Position numbers and translations under genes: made by a program. The notes under the pieces were generated by a model. That model did not search any database. It saw nothing but the letters and a program-made list of their open reading frames with translations, and was not told where the DNA came from. From assembly GCF_023100845.1 (NCBI RefSeq), contig NZ_CP095864.1, positions 3,224,001 through 3,288,000 on the forward strand: a DNA stretch of 64,000 nt, in the 5' to 3' direction. Source of the DNA: Gordonia sp. PP30. GTDB taxonomy: Bacteria > Actinomycetota > Actinomycetes > Mycobacteriales > Mycobacteriaceae. Below, piece by piece: positions 54,326-62,585 of this stretch; the stretch's first letter is position 1, and every line of letters begins with the position of its first letter.

Positions 54326-54344
54326 TTCCGTTCTGACTGTGGGC

Positions 54345-54508
54345 GGCCGGGCCGGGCAGCATGCTTTCTCGGCCCTTCGACCGCGTGTCGTCGCAGGCTC
54401 CGCCACGCATGCTCAGGAGGGACCAGTCCTCGCTACTTCTCTCTAGAAGGTCGCGCCGATCTCGAGATGGGCTGCGGAGGGCTCGAAAGCATGCTGCCCG
54501 TCCCGGCC
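54345..54508. repeat. 24-bp inverted repeats downstream of dapD
   Basis: Arms 54345-54368 and 54485-54508 match as inverted repeats with one mismatch; the inner 15 bp GGGCAGCATGCTTTC is perfect. They enclose about 116 bp with no gene. The whole gap 54326-54977 (652 bp) contains no convincing coding sequence. This could be a MITE-like remnant or a large structured terminator. Confidence 0.6.
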
Positions 54509-54867
54509 TCTCATGCGTGGCGCAGTTGTGTGCCGGGCTCTCGTTGCGTGCTCTCATGGCCTGGGCGGGGCGGCACTTGATCCGAGAACGTGCACTTCCC
54601 CGGTCGCCGACTGAGCCGCGCCGAGCCCGCCAGGGCGAGGCGGGTGTCGAAGCCACCCCCAGACAGGCGTCACGCTCTCAGCAAGGAGCGGCCCCGACCG
54701 CACACCCCGACGCCACCCACTGACTTCGTGGGCGACGCCCACCGACGTAGTCCTCGCCCACCCGCCGAGCAGGCGACAACGAACCGACCGGCACGCACGA
54801 ACGCGGCAGCCACCCCTATCCACCGGCCGAGCCCCCTCGGACGCTGTTCTCCTCCCGAGACGCGTTC

Positions 54868-54950
54868 CCCCACCCGCTTTCCGTTCCGCCACCTGGTCTG
54901 GAGCGGGCGGGGGAACAGAAAGCGCGTGGGGGAACAGAAAGCGGATGGGG
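54868..54950. repeat. Hairpin with direct repeats before the OsmC gene end
   Basis: CCCCACCCGCTTTCCGTTCC (54868-54887) is inverted against 54931-54950 at 18 of 20 positions. GGGGGAACAGAAAGCG occurs twice directly (54909-54924, 54928-54943). It lies 28 bp from the stop of the convergent OsmC gene and probably terminates transcription from that side. Confidence 0.55.
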
Positions 54951-54977
54951 CGACGGAATGCGGCCAGGGGCGGGCGA

Positions 54978-55526
54978 TCAGACGGTCGTGACGCGCAGTT
55001 CGCTGGAGACCGGGGTGGGGTTCACGGTCAGGTCGAGCACGGGGCAGTGCTTCTCGACCGCCTCGTGGAGCTCCGCGTACCGCGCCTCGGTGTCCGGGCC
55101 GGACACGTCGACGACGATGCGGATCGCGCCGAAGCCCGGGCGGACATCGTCGTCGAGCCCGAAGAAGCCGCGGACGTCCAGATCGCCCTCGGCGCGCAGC
55201 GCGAGCGAGTCGACCTGGATGCCGAGGCGCTGCGCCCAGAAGCGGTAGGTCACGACCTGGCACGACAGCAGCGAAGCCAGGTAGTACTCGACCGGGTTGG
55301 GCGCCGAGTCCGAACCGCCCAGAACCGGTGGCTCATCCACGGTGATCGAGAACGACCGCAGCACCACGTCGGACTTGACGCCGTCCGTGCCGACGGCCTC
55401 GGCGGCGAACACCGCGGCGGCGTTCTTCGGGTTCTTGCGGACCGCGTCCGCCGTCGCGACGGTGATCGCGTTCAGCGGGGTGTCGGCGGTCGGAGCGGGG
55501 AGATCGATCAGTTCGGTGTCAGCCAT
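54978..55526 (-). CDS. OsmC family protein
   Basis: 182 residues from ATG 55526 (MADTELIDLPAPTADTPLNA). The OsmC/Ohr fold has two reactive cysteines: YYLASLLSCQVVTYRFWAQR and EAVEKHCPVLDLTVNPTPVS, in the expected positions about 80 residues apart. Such proteins reduce organic peroxides with dithiols, though many 'OsmC family' members are uncharacterised. It stands alone between dapD and dapC, convergent with dapD. Confidence 0.9.
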   Translation of the reverse strand: MADTELIDLPAPTADTPLNAITVATADAVRKNPKNAAAVFAAEAVGTDGVKSDVVLRSFSITVDEPPVLGGSDSAPNPVEYYLASLLSCQVVTYRFWAQRLGIQVDSLALRAEGDLDVRGFFGLDDDVRPGFGAIRIVVDVSGPDTEARYAELHEAVEKHCPVLDLTVNPTPVSSELRVTTV

Positions 55527-55619
55527 GGCCCCGAACATACGGGCGGATTCCCTACCGCCCCAGCGTTAAATTCAGTGCGCGTGGATCCGGGGACCGGGCT
55601 TGACAGTCCCGGCGGCCGG

Positions 55620-55680
55620 TCAGCACGAGAGCCGGGCGGCGGCGACTCTCTCGTCGGTGGCGGTGAACACCGGCGGCAGA
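55620..55680 (-). pseudogene. Duplicated fragment of the dapC 3' end
   Basis: Read on the minus strand this encodes FTATDERVAAARLSC and a stop, almost the same as the real dapC terminus FTATDERVDAAVARLS. It lies 145 bp downstream of dapC and has no other part of the gene. It is a short duplication scar within the 299-bp gap 55527-55824, which otherwise holds the hairpin repeat copy 2. Confidence 0.6.
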
Positions 55681-55681
55681 C

Positions 55682-55749
55682 GTGGCAGCGCCTGCGCACA
55701 GTAGCAGCGCTCGCGAACGCTGCTTCTGCATCTACTCGCTGCTACGTGC
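55682..55749. repeat. 68-bp hairpin repeat, copy 2
   Basis: Matches 36959-37026 over its full 68 bp; the 26-bp core and the 14-bp tail (TCGCTGCTACGTGC) are identical. It lies downstream of dapC, again at a gene end. Same stem-loop as copy 1. Confidence 0.7.
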
Positions 55750-55824
55750 CCCGACGACCGGGCAGTGGCCACATCCCGTGCAGGCACATCTCGTTCCCTC
55801 TCCCCCGGACCGGCCTCGGCTGAT

Positions 55825-56991
55825 TCAGGAGAGCCGGGCGACGGCGGCGTCGACGCGCTCGTCGGTCGCCGTGAACGCCATCCGGATGTGGTTCGCACCG
55901 CGCGGACCGTAGAAGTCGCCGGGGGCCACCAGGATGCCGCGCTCGGCGAACCAATCCAGGGTCGCGCGGGACTTGCCTTCGACAAGCTCAGGCGGCGAGG
56001 CACGCTCAGGCGGCCCGAGCTCGGGCAGCGAGGTCGCGGTCGCCCAGAGGTACAGGCCCGCTTCGGAATGATCGATGGTGAACCCGGCGGACTCCAGTGC
56101 CGCCTTCAGCTTCGCCCGGCGGAGACGGTAACGCTCGCGCTGGGCATCCACATGGACGTCGTCGTTCAGCGCCGCGACCATCGCGCCCTGGACCGGGAAC
56201 GGGACGATCAGGCCCGCGTGCTTGCGGACCGCGAGCAGCTCGGCGATCAGGCCCTTGTCGCCGGCCAGGAAACCGGCCCGGTACGACGCCAGATTCGACA
56301 CCTTCGACAGCGAATGCACCGCGATGAGGCCCGTGTGGTCACCGTCGCAGACCGCCGGATCCAGAATCGACACGGCGGGCCGATCCCAGGCCAGACCGAG
56401 ATAGCACTCGTCGGACACGACCACCACGCCGCGCTCACGCGCCCACGACACCACCTTGCGCAGGTGATCGGCGGGCAGCACCTTGCCCGTCGGGTTCGAC
56501 GGCGAGTTGAGGAACAGCAGCGCCGGGATCTCCGGCCCGATCGCGACGGTCGAGTCCGCCCGCAGCACGCGGGCTCCGGTCAGCAGCGCGCCGACCTCGT
56601 AGGTCGGGTACGCCACCTCGGGGATCACCACGAGCTCCCCCGCGGGCACGCCCAGCTGCGACGGCAGCCCGGCGATCGCCTCCTTGGTGCCGATCACCGG
56701 GAGGATCGACGCCTCGTCCAGTCCGTCGATCCCGAAACGACGGGCCAGCGCGCCGGCCGCCGCCTCACGCAGTTCCAGCGTGCCGATCGTCGCCGGATAG
56801 CCCGGGAACTCGGAGGCGTCGGCCAGCCCCTGGCGGATCACGGCGTCGACCGGATCGACCGGTGTGCCGACGGACAGATCGACGATCCCCTCCGGGTGCG
56901 CGGAGGCCTTCGCCTTCGCACCGGAGATGGTGTCCCACGGGAAGTCGGGCAGCGCCGCGCTGACCGGACGCAGTCGTCGAACCGCCGTCAC
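55825..56991 (-). CDS. dapC: Succinyldiaminopimelate aminotransferase
   Basis: 388 residues, fold-type I PLP enzyme converting N-succinyl-2-amino-6-ketopimelate with glutamate to N-succinyl-LL-DAP. Motifs: IVDLSVGTPVDPVDAVI, PVIGTKEAIAGLPSQLG, PEVAYPTYEVG, FLNSPSNPTGKVLPADHLRK, VVSDECYLGLAWD, and the PLP lysine in AVHSLSKVSNLASYRAGFLA. Near the C-terminus, GPPERASPPELVEGKSRATL contains PELVEG, encoded by a palindromic repeat (55976-55992) that looks inserted in frame. fdxA ends 11 bp upstream, so fdxA-dapC is an operon as in M. tuberculosis. Confidence 0.95.
   Translation of the reverse strand: MTAVRRLRPVSAALPDFPWDTISGAKAKASAHPEGIVDLSVGTPVDPVDAVIRQGLADASEFPGYPATIGTLELREAAAGALARRFGIDGLDEASILPVIGTKEAIAGLPSQLGVPAGELVVIPEVAYPTYEVGALLTGARVLRADSTVAIGPEIPALLFLNSPSNPTGKVLPADHLRKVVSWARERGVVVVSDECYLGLAWDRPAVSILDPAVCDGDHTGLIAVHSLSKVSNLASYRAGFLAGDKGLIAELLAVRKHAGLIVPFPVQGAMVAALNDDVHVDAQRERYRLRRAKLKAALESAGFTIDHSEAGLYLWATATSLPELGPPERASPPELVEGKSRATLDWFAERGILVAPGDFYGPRGANHIRMAFTATDERVDAAVARLS
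55976..55992. repeat. Intragenic palindromic repeat in dapC
   Basis: CCTTCGACAAGCTCAGG; its complement differs at one base from the repeat in mshB (63472-63488). It codes for ELVEG within dapC. GCTCAGGCGG is also duplicated next to it, as at an insertion scar. Confidence 0.75.
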
Positions 56992-57002
56992 GATGGCCTC
57001 TC

Positions 57003-57329
57003 CTAGTCCTCTTCGCCCATGGGCGGCAGGTTTTTCACGAACGGCGGGTCGTAATCGGTCTTACCGATCTTGCTCGCGCCGCCCGGCGAACCGAGCTCAT
57101 CGAAGAAGTCGACGTTGGCGCTGACGTAGGGCTCCCACTCGTCCGGAACGTCGTCCTCGTAGAAGATGGCCTCGACCGGACAGACCGGTTCACACGCACC
57201 GCAGTCGACGCACTCGTCGGGCTGGATGTAGAGGCTGCGGCCGCCCTCGTAGATGCAGTCGACGGGGCATTCCTCGACGCACGCCTTGTCCATCACATCC
57301 ACACACGGTTCCGCGATGATGTAGGTCAC
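57003..57329 (-). CDS. fdxA: 7Fe ferredoxin FdxA/FdxC-type
   Basis: 108 residues, MTYIIAEPCVDVMDKACVEE. Cysteines in CVDVMDKACVEECPVDC bind a 3Fe-4S cluster together with the last Cys of the second motif; CVDCGACEPVCP binds 4Fe-4S. The C-terminal extension (DELGSPGGASKIGKTDYDPP) is typical of actinobacterial 7Fe ferredoxins. It is a low-potential electron carrier, for example for P450s or reductases. It is in an operon with dapC (11 bp). Confidence 0.95.
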   Translation of the reverse strand: MTYIIAEPCVDVMDKACVEECPVDCIYEGGRSLYIQPDECVDCGACEPVCPVEAIFYEDDVPDEWEPYVSANVDFFDELGSPGGASKIGKTDYDPPFVKNLPPMGEED

Positions 57330-57528
57330 TCTCGGCTCTCCTTACGCACACGCCAGGCGCCCGAGCGAGGGCTGATCGCGCCGGGGACACCACTGACAGA
57401 CCACTACAGCCTAGCTTTTCGCCCTCGGGCACGACGAACCCGCAGTCCCCCTTCTGTCACCGCCGCACCGCCTCACCGGGGCGGACTTTTACCCAGGCTG
57501 AGGAAAATGTCCGCGCATTCGCTGTGAC

Positions 57529-57559
57529 TTGCCGGATCAGATACCCCTAGGGGTATAGT
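57529..57559 (+). promoter_or_regulatory. Promoter with CsoR/CstR-type operator before the CoA-disulfide reductase
   Basis: ATACCCCTAGGGGTAT (57541-57556) is a perfect 16-bp palindrome of the CsoR/FrmR/CstR operator type. A -35-like TTGCCG (57529-57534) and -10-like TATAGT (57554-57559) are 19 bp apart, so the operator fills the spacer and overlaps the -10. CstR represses persulfide-detoxifying genes, including CoA-disulfide reductase/rhodanese genes, in other bacteria. The rest of the 249-bp gap shows no gene. Confidence 0.82.
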
Positions 57560-57578
57560 GATCAGCGAGGAGGCAACC

Positions 57579-59294
57579 ATGAGAATCGTTGTGGTCGGCG
57601 GCGTCGCCGGCGGAATGAGTGCCGCGGCCCGGGCCCGCCGCCTGGACGAGTCGGCCGAGATCATCGTCTTCGAGCGCGGGGATCACCCGTCATTCGCGAA
57701 CTGCGGCCTGCCGTACTACGTGAGCGGCGAGATCACCGATCGGCAGGATCTACTGGTCCAGACCCCCGAATCGCTGCGGGAGGCGCTCGACATCGACGTG
57801 CGCGTGCGGCACGAGGTGATCGCCGTGGATGCGGCGGCCAAGACCGTCGATGTGCGCAGCGCGGACGGCGTCGAGACGGTCGAGTACGACGCGCTCGTCC
57901 TCTCCCCCGGAGCCAAGGCCGTACGACCACCGCTGCCCGGGCTCGATTCGCCGCGCGTGCAGACACTGCGGACGGTCGCGGATGCGGTGCGGCTGAAGGA
58001 CACGGTCGACTCGGGCGCCGGGAGCACTTCGACTCCGCTCAGCATGAACTCCGCGAGCGGGCCTACCGCGACAGCCGCGCTCCGCGCGGTGGTTCTGGGC
58101 GCCGGTTTCATCGGCTTGGAGGCCGCCGAGGGCCTGCGCATGCGCGGTCTCACGGTCGACGTCGTGGAACTGGCGCCGCACGTGTTGCCGCCACTGGAGA
58201 CCGAGATGGCCGCACTGATCCGCGACGAGCTCACGCGACTGGGCATCACGGTGCACGACGGCATCGCGGCCGTCGCGATCGACAGCCGCGACGACGAGGA
58301 CGTCGTGGTGCTGGGCGACGGCACGATGATCGAGGCCGACGTCGTGGTCCTGTCGGTGGGCGTCACCCCGGACACCGCCGTGTTCGCCGCGGCCGGTGTC
58401 GAATGCGAGCGCGGCGCCATCGTCGTCGACGAGCACGGGCGCACCGACGTGGACGGCATCTGGGCCGTCGGCGACGCGACCCTCGCCACCGATCGGGTGA
58501 CCGGTCTGCGCCGCCCGGTTCCGCTGGCCGGCCCCGCCAACCGGGCAGGCCGCCTGGTGGCCGACGACATCGTCACACCGCAGATCGCCCGGCCGATCCC
58601 GCATCCGCTGGGGACGGCGATCGTCCGCGTCGGCGAATTGACCGCCGCGCTGACCGGTGCGAACCGCGCCGCTCTCGACGCTGCCGGGATCGACTACCGC
58701 ACCGTCCACCTGCACGCCGATCACCACGCCGGATACTTCCCCGGCGCGCGGCAACTGCACCTGATGATGCACCTGCGGACGTCCGACGGGCTGATCCTCG
58801 GCGCCCAGGGCGTCGGCCCCGAGGGCGTCGACAAGCGGATCGACGTGCTGGCCACCGCCATCGCCAACGCCATGACCGGTCCGGAGCTGATCGACCTCGA
58901 TCTGGCGTACGCGCCGCCGTTCGGCTCCGCGAAGGACCCGGTGAATCTGCTCGGGATGATCGCCGAGAATGTGCTCGACGGCGAGATGGCGCTCTGGTAC
59001 GCCGAGCAGGTCGCCGATCCCGGCTACTTCATCCTGGACGTGCGCAGTCAGGAGGAGTACGACGATGACCACCTCGACGGCGCGTATCTGGTGCCGCACA
59101 CCGAGGTTCGTGCACGGCTGGACGAGATCCGCGAGGCCGCGGCCGGTCGTCCGATCCGGGTGCACTGTGCCAGCGGCAAGCGCAGCTACCTGGCATACCG
59201 CGTGCTGACTGCCGCGGGCCTGGAGGCGGCCAACCTGTCCGGCGGCCTGCTCACCCTGCGCGCCGCGCTCGCCCACGAGCCCGCGCTCGCCTGA
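57579..59294 (+). CDS. CoA-disulfide (persulfide) reductase fused to rhodanese domain
   Basis: 571 residues from ATG 57579 behind GAGGAGG. Residues 1-455 are the FAD/NAD(P)H pyridine-nucleotide disulfide reductase: VVVGGVAGGMSAAARARRLD, single active Cys in FANCGLPYYVSG (about 43), GAGFIGLEAAEGL, and the dimerisation domain with TVHLHADHHAGYFPGA. Residues about 480-571 are rhodanese: ILDVRSQEEYDDDHLDGAYL and the active loop VHCASGKRSYLAY. It would reduce CoA or protein persulfides and handle sulfane sulfur. An unusual in-frame insert (STSTPLSMNSASGPTATA, about 150-168) precedes the second nucleotide motif and is encoded partly by a palindromic repeat. Confidence 0.93.
   Translation: MRIVVVGGVAGGMSAAARARRLDESAEIIVFERGDHPSFANCGLPYYVSGEITDRQDLLVQTPESLREALDIDVRVRHEVIAVDAAAKTVDVRSADGVETVEYDALVLSPGAKAVRPPLPGLDSPRVQTLRTVADAVRLKDTVDSGAGSTSTPLSMNSASGPTATAALRAVVLGAGFIGLEAAEGLRMRGLTVDVVELAPHVLPPLETEMAALIRDELTRLGITVHDGIAAVAIDSRDDEDVVVLGDGTMIEADVVVLSVGVTPDTAVFAAAGVECERGAIVVDEHGRTDVDGIWAVGDATLATDRVTGLRRPVPLAGPANRAGRLVADDIVTPQIARPIPHPLGTAIVRVGELTAALTGANRAALDAAGIDYRTVHLHADHHAGYFPGARQLHLMMHLRTSDGLILGAQGVGPEGVDKRIDVLATAIANAMTGPELIDLDLAYAPPFGSAKDPVNLLGMIAENVLDGEMALWYAEQVADPGYFILDVRSQEEYDDDHLDGAYLVPHTEVRARLDEIREAAAGRPIRVHCASGKRSYLAYRVLTAAGLEAANLSGGLLTLRAALAHEPALA
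58023..58047. repeat. Intragenic repeat in the CoA-disulfide reductase gene
   Basis: Contains CTTCGACTCCGCTCAG, sharing CTTCGAC...CTCAG with the repeats in dapC and mshB. It encodes the Ser/Thr-rich insert of the reductase. Confidence 0.55.
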
Positions 59295-59360
59295 CGACGG
59301 AGCCCGTGTCGACACCACCGGTCCGACGGTTGAGCCGGGCGACGACGGAGCCCGTGTCGA
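59293..59360. repeat. Two 20-bp direct repeats between reductase and small zinc-ribbon gene
   Basis: GACGACGGAGCCCGTGTCGA occurs at 59293-59312 and 59341-59360, 48 bp apart; the similarity extends a few bases further (ACCAC). The first copy overlaps the end of the reductase gene by two bases. Confidence 0.8.
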
Positions 59361-59394
59361 AACCACACCCACACACCGATAGAAGGAGAACACC

Positions 59395-59553
59395 ATGTGC
59401 CAGCAAGCAACCTGCAAGACCTGCGGCAAGGTCACCTGGCGTGGCTGCGGCCAGCACGTCGACCAGGTGATGCGCGGCGTCCCCGCCTCGCGTCGCTGCC
59501 CCGGCCACCCGAAGGAGCCCGGCCGACTGTCCCGGATGTTCGGCGGCCGCTGA
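59395..59553 (+). CDS. 52-aa CxxC zinc-ribbon-like small protein
   Basis: ATG at 59395 with AGAAGGAGA upstream. MCQQATCKTCGKVTWRGCGQ, then HVDQVMRGVPASRRCPGHPK: cysteines at 2, 7, 10, 18 and 35, plus His 21 and 38, suit a zinc site. It is a small actinobacterial protein family with the recurring WRGCGQHVDQVM motif and unknown function. It follows the persulfide reductase by 100 bp and may be co-regulated; a Cys-rich partner in sulfur handling is only a guess. Confidence 0.82.
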   Translation: MCQQATCKTCGKVTWRGCGQHVDQVMRGVPASRRCPGHPKEPGRLSRMFGGR

Positions 59554-59582
59554 CCTCGTCTGGGGCTTAACCCGGTCGCGGG

Positions 59583-62177
59583 TCAGCTCTCGACGACGAG
59601 CAACTCCGTACGCACCGACACCGGGTTCTCGACGCGGCCGTACTCGGTGGTGCGCTGCCGGGGGGTGCGGCCGATACCCTCGACGATCTCGTGGAGTTCG
59701 GCGACGGTCTTCTCCGAGCCGTGCTGGGAACCGGCCATCCGGGAGATGGTCTCCTCCATCAGCGTGCCGCCGAGGTCGTCCGCACCGCCGCGCAGCATCA
59801 CCCGGGTGCCCTCGACGCCGAGCTTCACCCAGGACGTCTGGATGTGGTCGATCCGGCCGTGCAGCATGATCCGCGCCAGCGCGTGGACCGCGCGGTTGTC
59901 CCGCCGCGTCGGGCCTGGACGGGACGCTCCGGCCAGATACAGCGGGGACGACTGGTGCACGAACGGCAGCGGCACGAATTCGGTGAAACCCCCTGTGCGG
60001 TCCTGGATTCCACGCAGCACACGCAGGTGAGCCACCCAGTGACGGGGCGCGTCGACGTGCCCGTACATCATGGTCGAACTCGACCGCAGGCCCACCTCGT
60101 GCGCCGTGGTGATCACGTCGATCCACGACGCCGTCGGCAGCTTGCCCTTGGTGAGGATCCAGCGCACCTCGTCGTCGAGGATCTCCGCGGCGGTCCCCGG
60201 AATGGTGTCCAGGCCCGCCTCCCGCAATCCGATCAGCCAGTCGCGGATCGACTCGCCGGAGCGGGCGGCGCCGTTGACCACCTCCATCGGGCTGAACGCG
60301 TGCACGTGCATCGACGGCACCCGCCGCTTCACCGCCCGGACGATGTCGGCGTACCCGGACGCCGGTAGTTCCGGATCGATCCCGCCCTGCATGCAGACCT
60401 CGGTGGCCCCGGCGAGGTGCGCTTCCCACGCCCGGTCGGCCACCTCGTCGGTCGACAGCGTGAACGCATCCTCGTCACCTTTGCGCTGCGCGAAGGCGCA
60501 GAACCGGCAGCCCGTGTAGCAGATGTTGGTGAAATTGATGTTGCGGTTCACCACGTAGGTGACATCGTCGCCGTTGACGTCGGCGCGGATCGAATCCGCC
60601 AGTGCGGCAAGAGCTTCCAACCCCTCACCGTCAGCGGTCGCCAGGGCCAGGTACTCGTCGTCGGACAGCCCGGCCGGATCGTTCTCCGCGTGCCGCAGGG
60701 CGGCGGCCACCTCGGCGTCGAGGCGACCCGGGGCGCGGGCGCCGGGCACCTGCGAGCGGGCCGCACCCGGCTCGCCATCGCCCAGGGCGAGCACTTGCTC
60801 ACGAATGGTGTCCCAGTCCCCGAACGCGCTCGACAGGTCGCTGCGCGTCTCGGTGCGCCGGCCGTCGACGTCGATCTCGGTGTTCAGGTCGACGCGCCCG
60901 GACGACGTCCAGTCCTCGTCCGGTTCCTGCCACGGCCGGCCCTCGGGCTTCACGTCCCGGGCGAGTCCGGTCTCCGGGTCGGCGAGTGCTGCGACGTGGC
61001 GGGCGATCCGCGGGTCGATCCACGGTGATCCGGCGAGCACGTACTTCGGTTGTGCCGCGATTCGTTCGGTGAGGGTGAAACCGGCCGACGCGGTGATCTC
61101 GGCGAGCGTGTCGAGGTTGGGCCAGGGCCGTTCCGGGTTCACGTGGTCGGGGGTGAGCGGCGAGACGCCGCCCCAGTCATCGATCCCGGCGCCGATCAGC
61201 GCGCGGCATTCGGCCTCGGACACCAGGTTCGGCGGCGCCTGGATCCGCATGCCGGGCCCCAGCAGCAGCCGGGCGACGGCGACCGTGGCGAGGAATTCGC
61301 TCATCTCCGCATCCGGCGCACCGCGCATGGCGGTGTCCGGCTTGGCGCGGAAATTCTGCACGATCACCTCCTGGATGTGCCCGAACGCCTTGTGCACCTT
61401 GCGGATCTCCAGGAGGGAGTCGGCCCGTTCCGCGCGGTTCTCACCGATCCCGACCAGGATCCCGGTAGTGAACGGCACGGCGAGGCGTCCGGCGTCGACC
61501 AGGACGCGCTTGCGGACTTCCGGGTCCTTGTCCGGGCTGCCGTAGTGACACTCCCCCTTGTCGGTGAAGAGCCGCCGGGCGGTGGTCTCGAGCATCATGC
61601 CCATCGACGGAGCGACCGGCTTGAGCCGATTGATCTCCTCCCAGCCCATCACACCGGGGTTGAGGTGCGGCAGCAGCCCGGTCTCCTCCAGTACCCGGAT
61701 GGCCGCCGCCCGCACGTAGTCGAGGGTGGAGTCGTAGCCCCGCTCGTCCAGCCACCGCGCGGCCTCGGGCCACCGGTCCTCCGGACGGTCACCAAGGGTG
61801 AACAGCGCTTCCTTGCAGCCCAGCTCGGCGCCGCGCCGGGCCACGTCGACCACCTCGTCGAGTTCCATGAACGCGCCGTGACCGTCACGCGCGAGCTTCC
61901 CCGGCACGGTGACGAAGGTGCAGTAGTGACAGCGGTCGCGGCACAGCCGGGTGAGCGGGATGAAGACCTTGCGCGAGTAGGTGACCTGCCCGGCGCGACC
62001 GTCCGCGGCCAGCCCCGCGTCCCGCACCCGCGCCGCGGCCGCGCACAACTCCTCGAGGTCGTCGCCGCGCGCGGCCAGCAGCACCGCGGCCTCGTCCTGA
62101 TTGAGGGTGACGCCGTCGCGGGCGCGCCGCAGTGCGCGCCGCATCGCCGAGGGGGCCGGGTCAGCTTCTCCGATCAC
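59583..62177 (-). CDS. fbiC: FO synthase, CofG-CofH fusion
   Basis: 864 residues from GTG 62177. Two radical-SAM domains: the N-terminal CofG type with [10 protein letters not shown] (CxxxCxxC, about residue 84) and the C-terminal CofH type with [10 protein letters not shown] (about 560). It joins tyrosine and 5-amino-6-ribitylaminouracil to form FO, the deazaflavin chromophore of F420; fbiA and fbiB then extend it. The linker (residues about 390-500) is longer and less conserved. The place between mshB and fdxA-dapC matches M. tuberculosis. Confidence 0.97.
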   Translation of the reverse strand: MIGEADPAPSAMRRALRRARDGVTLNQDEAAVLLAARGDDLEELCAAAARVRDAGLAADGRAGQVTYSRKVFIPLTRLCRDRCHYCTFVTVPGKLARDGHGAFMELDEVVDVARRGAELGCKEALFTLGDRPEDRWPEAARWLDERGYDSTLDYVRAAAIRVLEETGLLPHLNPGVMGWEEINRLKPVAPSMGMMLETTARRLFTDKGECHYGSPDKDPEVRKRVLVDAGRLAVPFTTGILVGIGENRAERADSLLEIRKVHKAFGHIQEVIVQNFRAKPDTAMRGAPDAEMSEFLATVAVARLLLGPGMRIQAPPNLVSEAECRALIGAGIDDWGGVSPLTPDHVNPERPWPNLDTLAEITASAGFTLTERIAAQPKYVLAGSPWIDPRIARHVAALADPETGLARDVKPEGRPWQEPDEDWTSSGRVDLNTEIDVDGRRTETRSDLSSAFGDWDTIREQVLALGDGEPGAARSQVPGARAPGRLDAEVAAALRHAENDPAGLSDDEYLALATADGEGLEALAALADSIRADVNGDDVTYVVNRNINFTNICYTGCRFCAFAQRKGDEDAFTLSTDEVADRAWEAHLAGATEVCMQGGIDPELPASGYADIVRAVKRRVPSMHVHAFSPMEVVNGAARSGESIRDWLIGLREAGLDTIPGTAAEILDDEVRWILTKGKLPTASWIDVITTAHEVGLRSSSTMMYGHVDAPRHWVAHLRVLRGIQDRTGGFTEFVPLPFVHQSSPLYLAGASRPGPTRRDNRAVHALARIMLHGRIDHIQTSWVKLGVEGTRVMLRGGADDLGGTLMEETISRMAGSQHGSEKTVAELHEIVEGIGRTPRQRTTEYGRVENPVSVRTELLVVES

Positions 62178-62237
62178 CTAAGCCAGAGTAGACAGCCCGG
62201 CTTCGACACGCTTGTCACCCCTGACTGGCTAGGCCGC

Positions 62238-62585
62238 TCAGCCGGCGGTGAAGCGGGCGGCGATGGTCGACGGGGCGCCGAGACCGAGGAGGAACAGCAG
62301 GATCAGGGGGAGGCCGTCGATCCAGGCCCCGTTGCCGCCGATCCCGGGAATCATCGCGACGATCACCACCACCGCCCACGCGGCGATCGGGGCGAAGCGC
62401 CAGCCCGACGAGGTGTACTGCCCGGCGAGCCAGAGGAAGCCGAGGTTGGCCGCGCCGGCGACCACGGCGGTGATCGGGAACGGCACCGGCCCCCACGAGA
62501 TCATCAGAAACGCGCAGCACAGCATGGCCGTCAGCGCGCTCGCGACGGTCAGGGCGGCGAGTTCCAGCTTCGCGCCGACGGTCAC
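62238..62585 (-). CDS. Four-helix membrane protein (Rv1171-like)
   Basis: 115 residues from GTG 62585 overlapping the mshB stop (GTGA), so translationally coupled. It is nearly all hydrophobic with four helices (LTVASALTAMLCCAFLMISW; ITAVVAGAANLGFLWLAGQY; IAAWAVVVIVAMIPGIG; GLPLILLFLLGLGAPSTIAA). No motif gives a function. The mshB - small membrane protein - fbiC order is conserved in mycobacteria. Confidence 0.85.
   Translation of the reverse strand: MTVGAKLELAALTVASALTAMLCCAFLMISWGPVPFPITAVVAGAANLGFLWLAGQYTSSGWRFAPIAAWAVVVIVAMIPGIGGNGAWIDGLPLILLFLLGLGAPSTIAARFTAG

Noticed and set aside
54361..54977. Small ORFs in the dapD-OsmC gap
   Set aside because: Arg/Pro-rich translations without ribosome sites or similarity; the repeats explain the region better.
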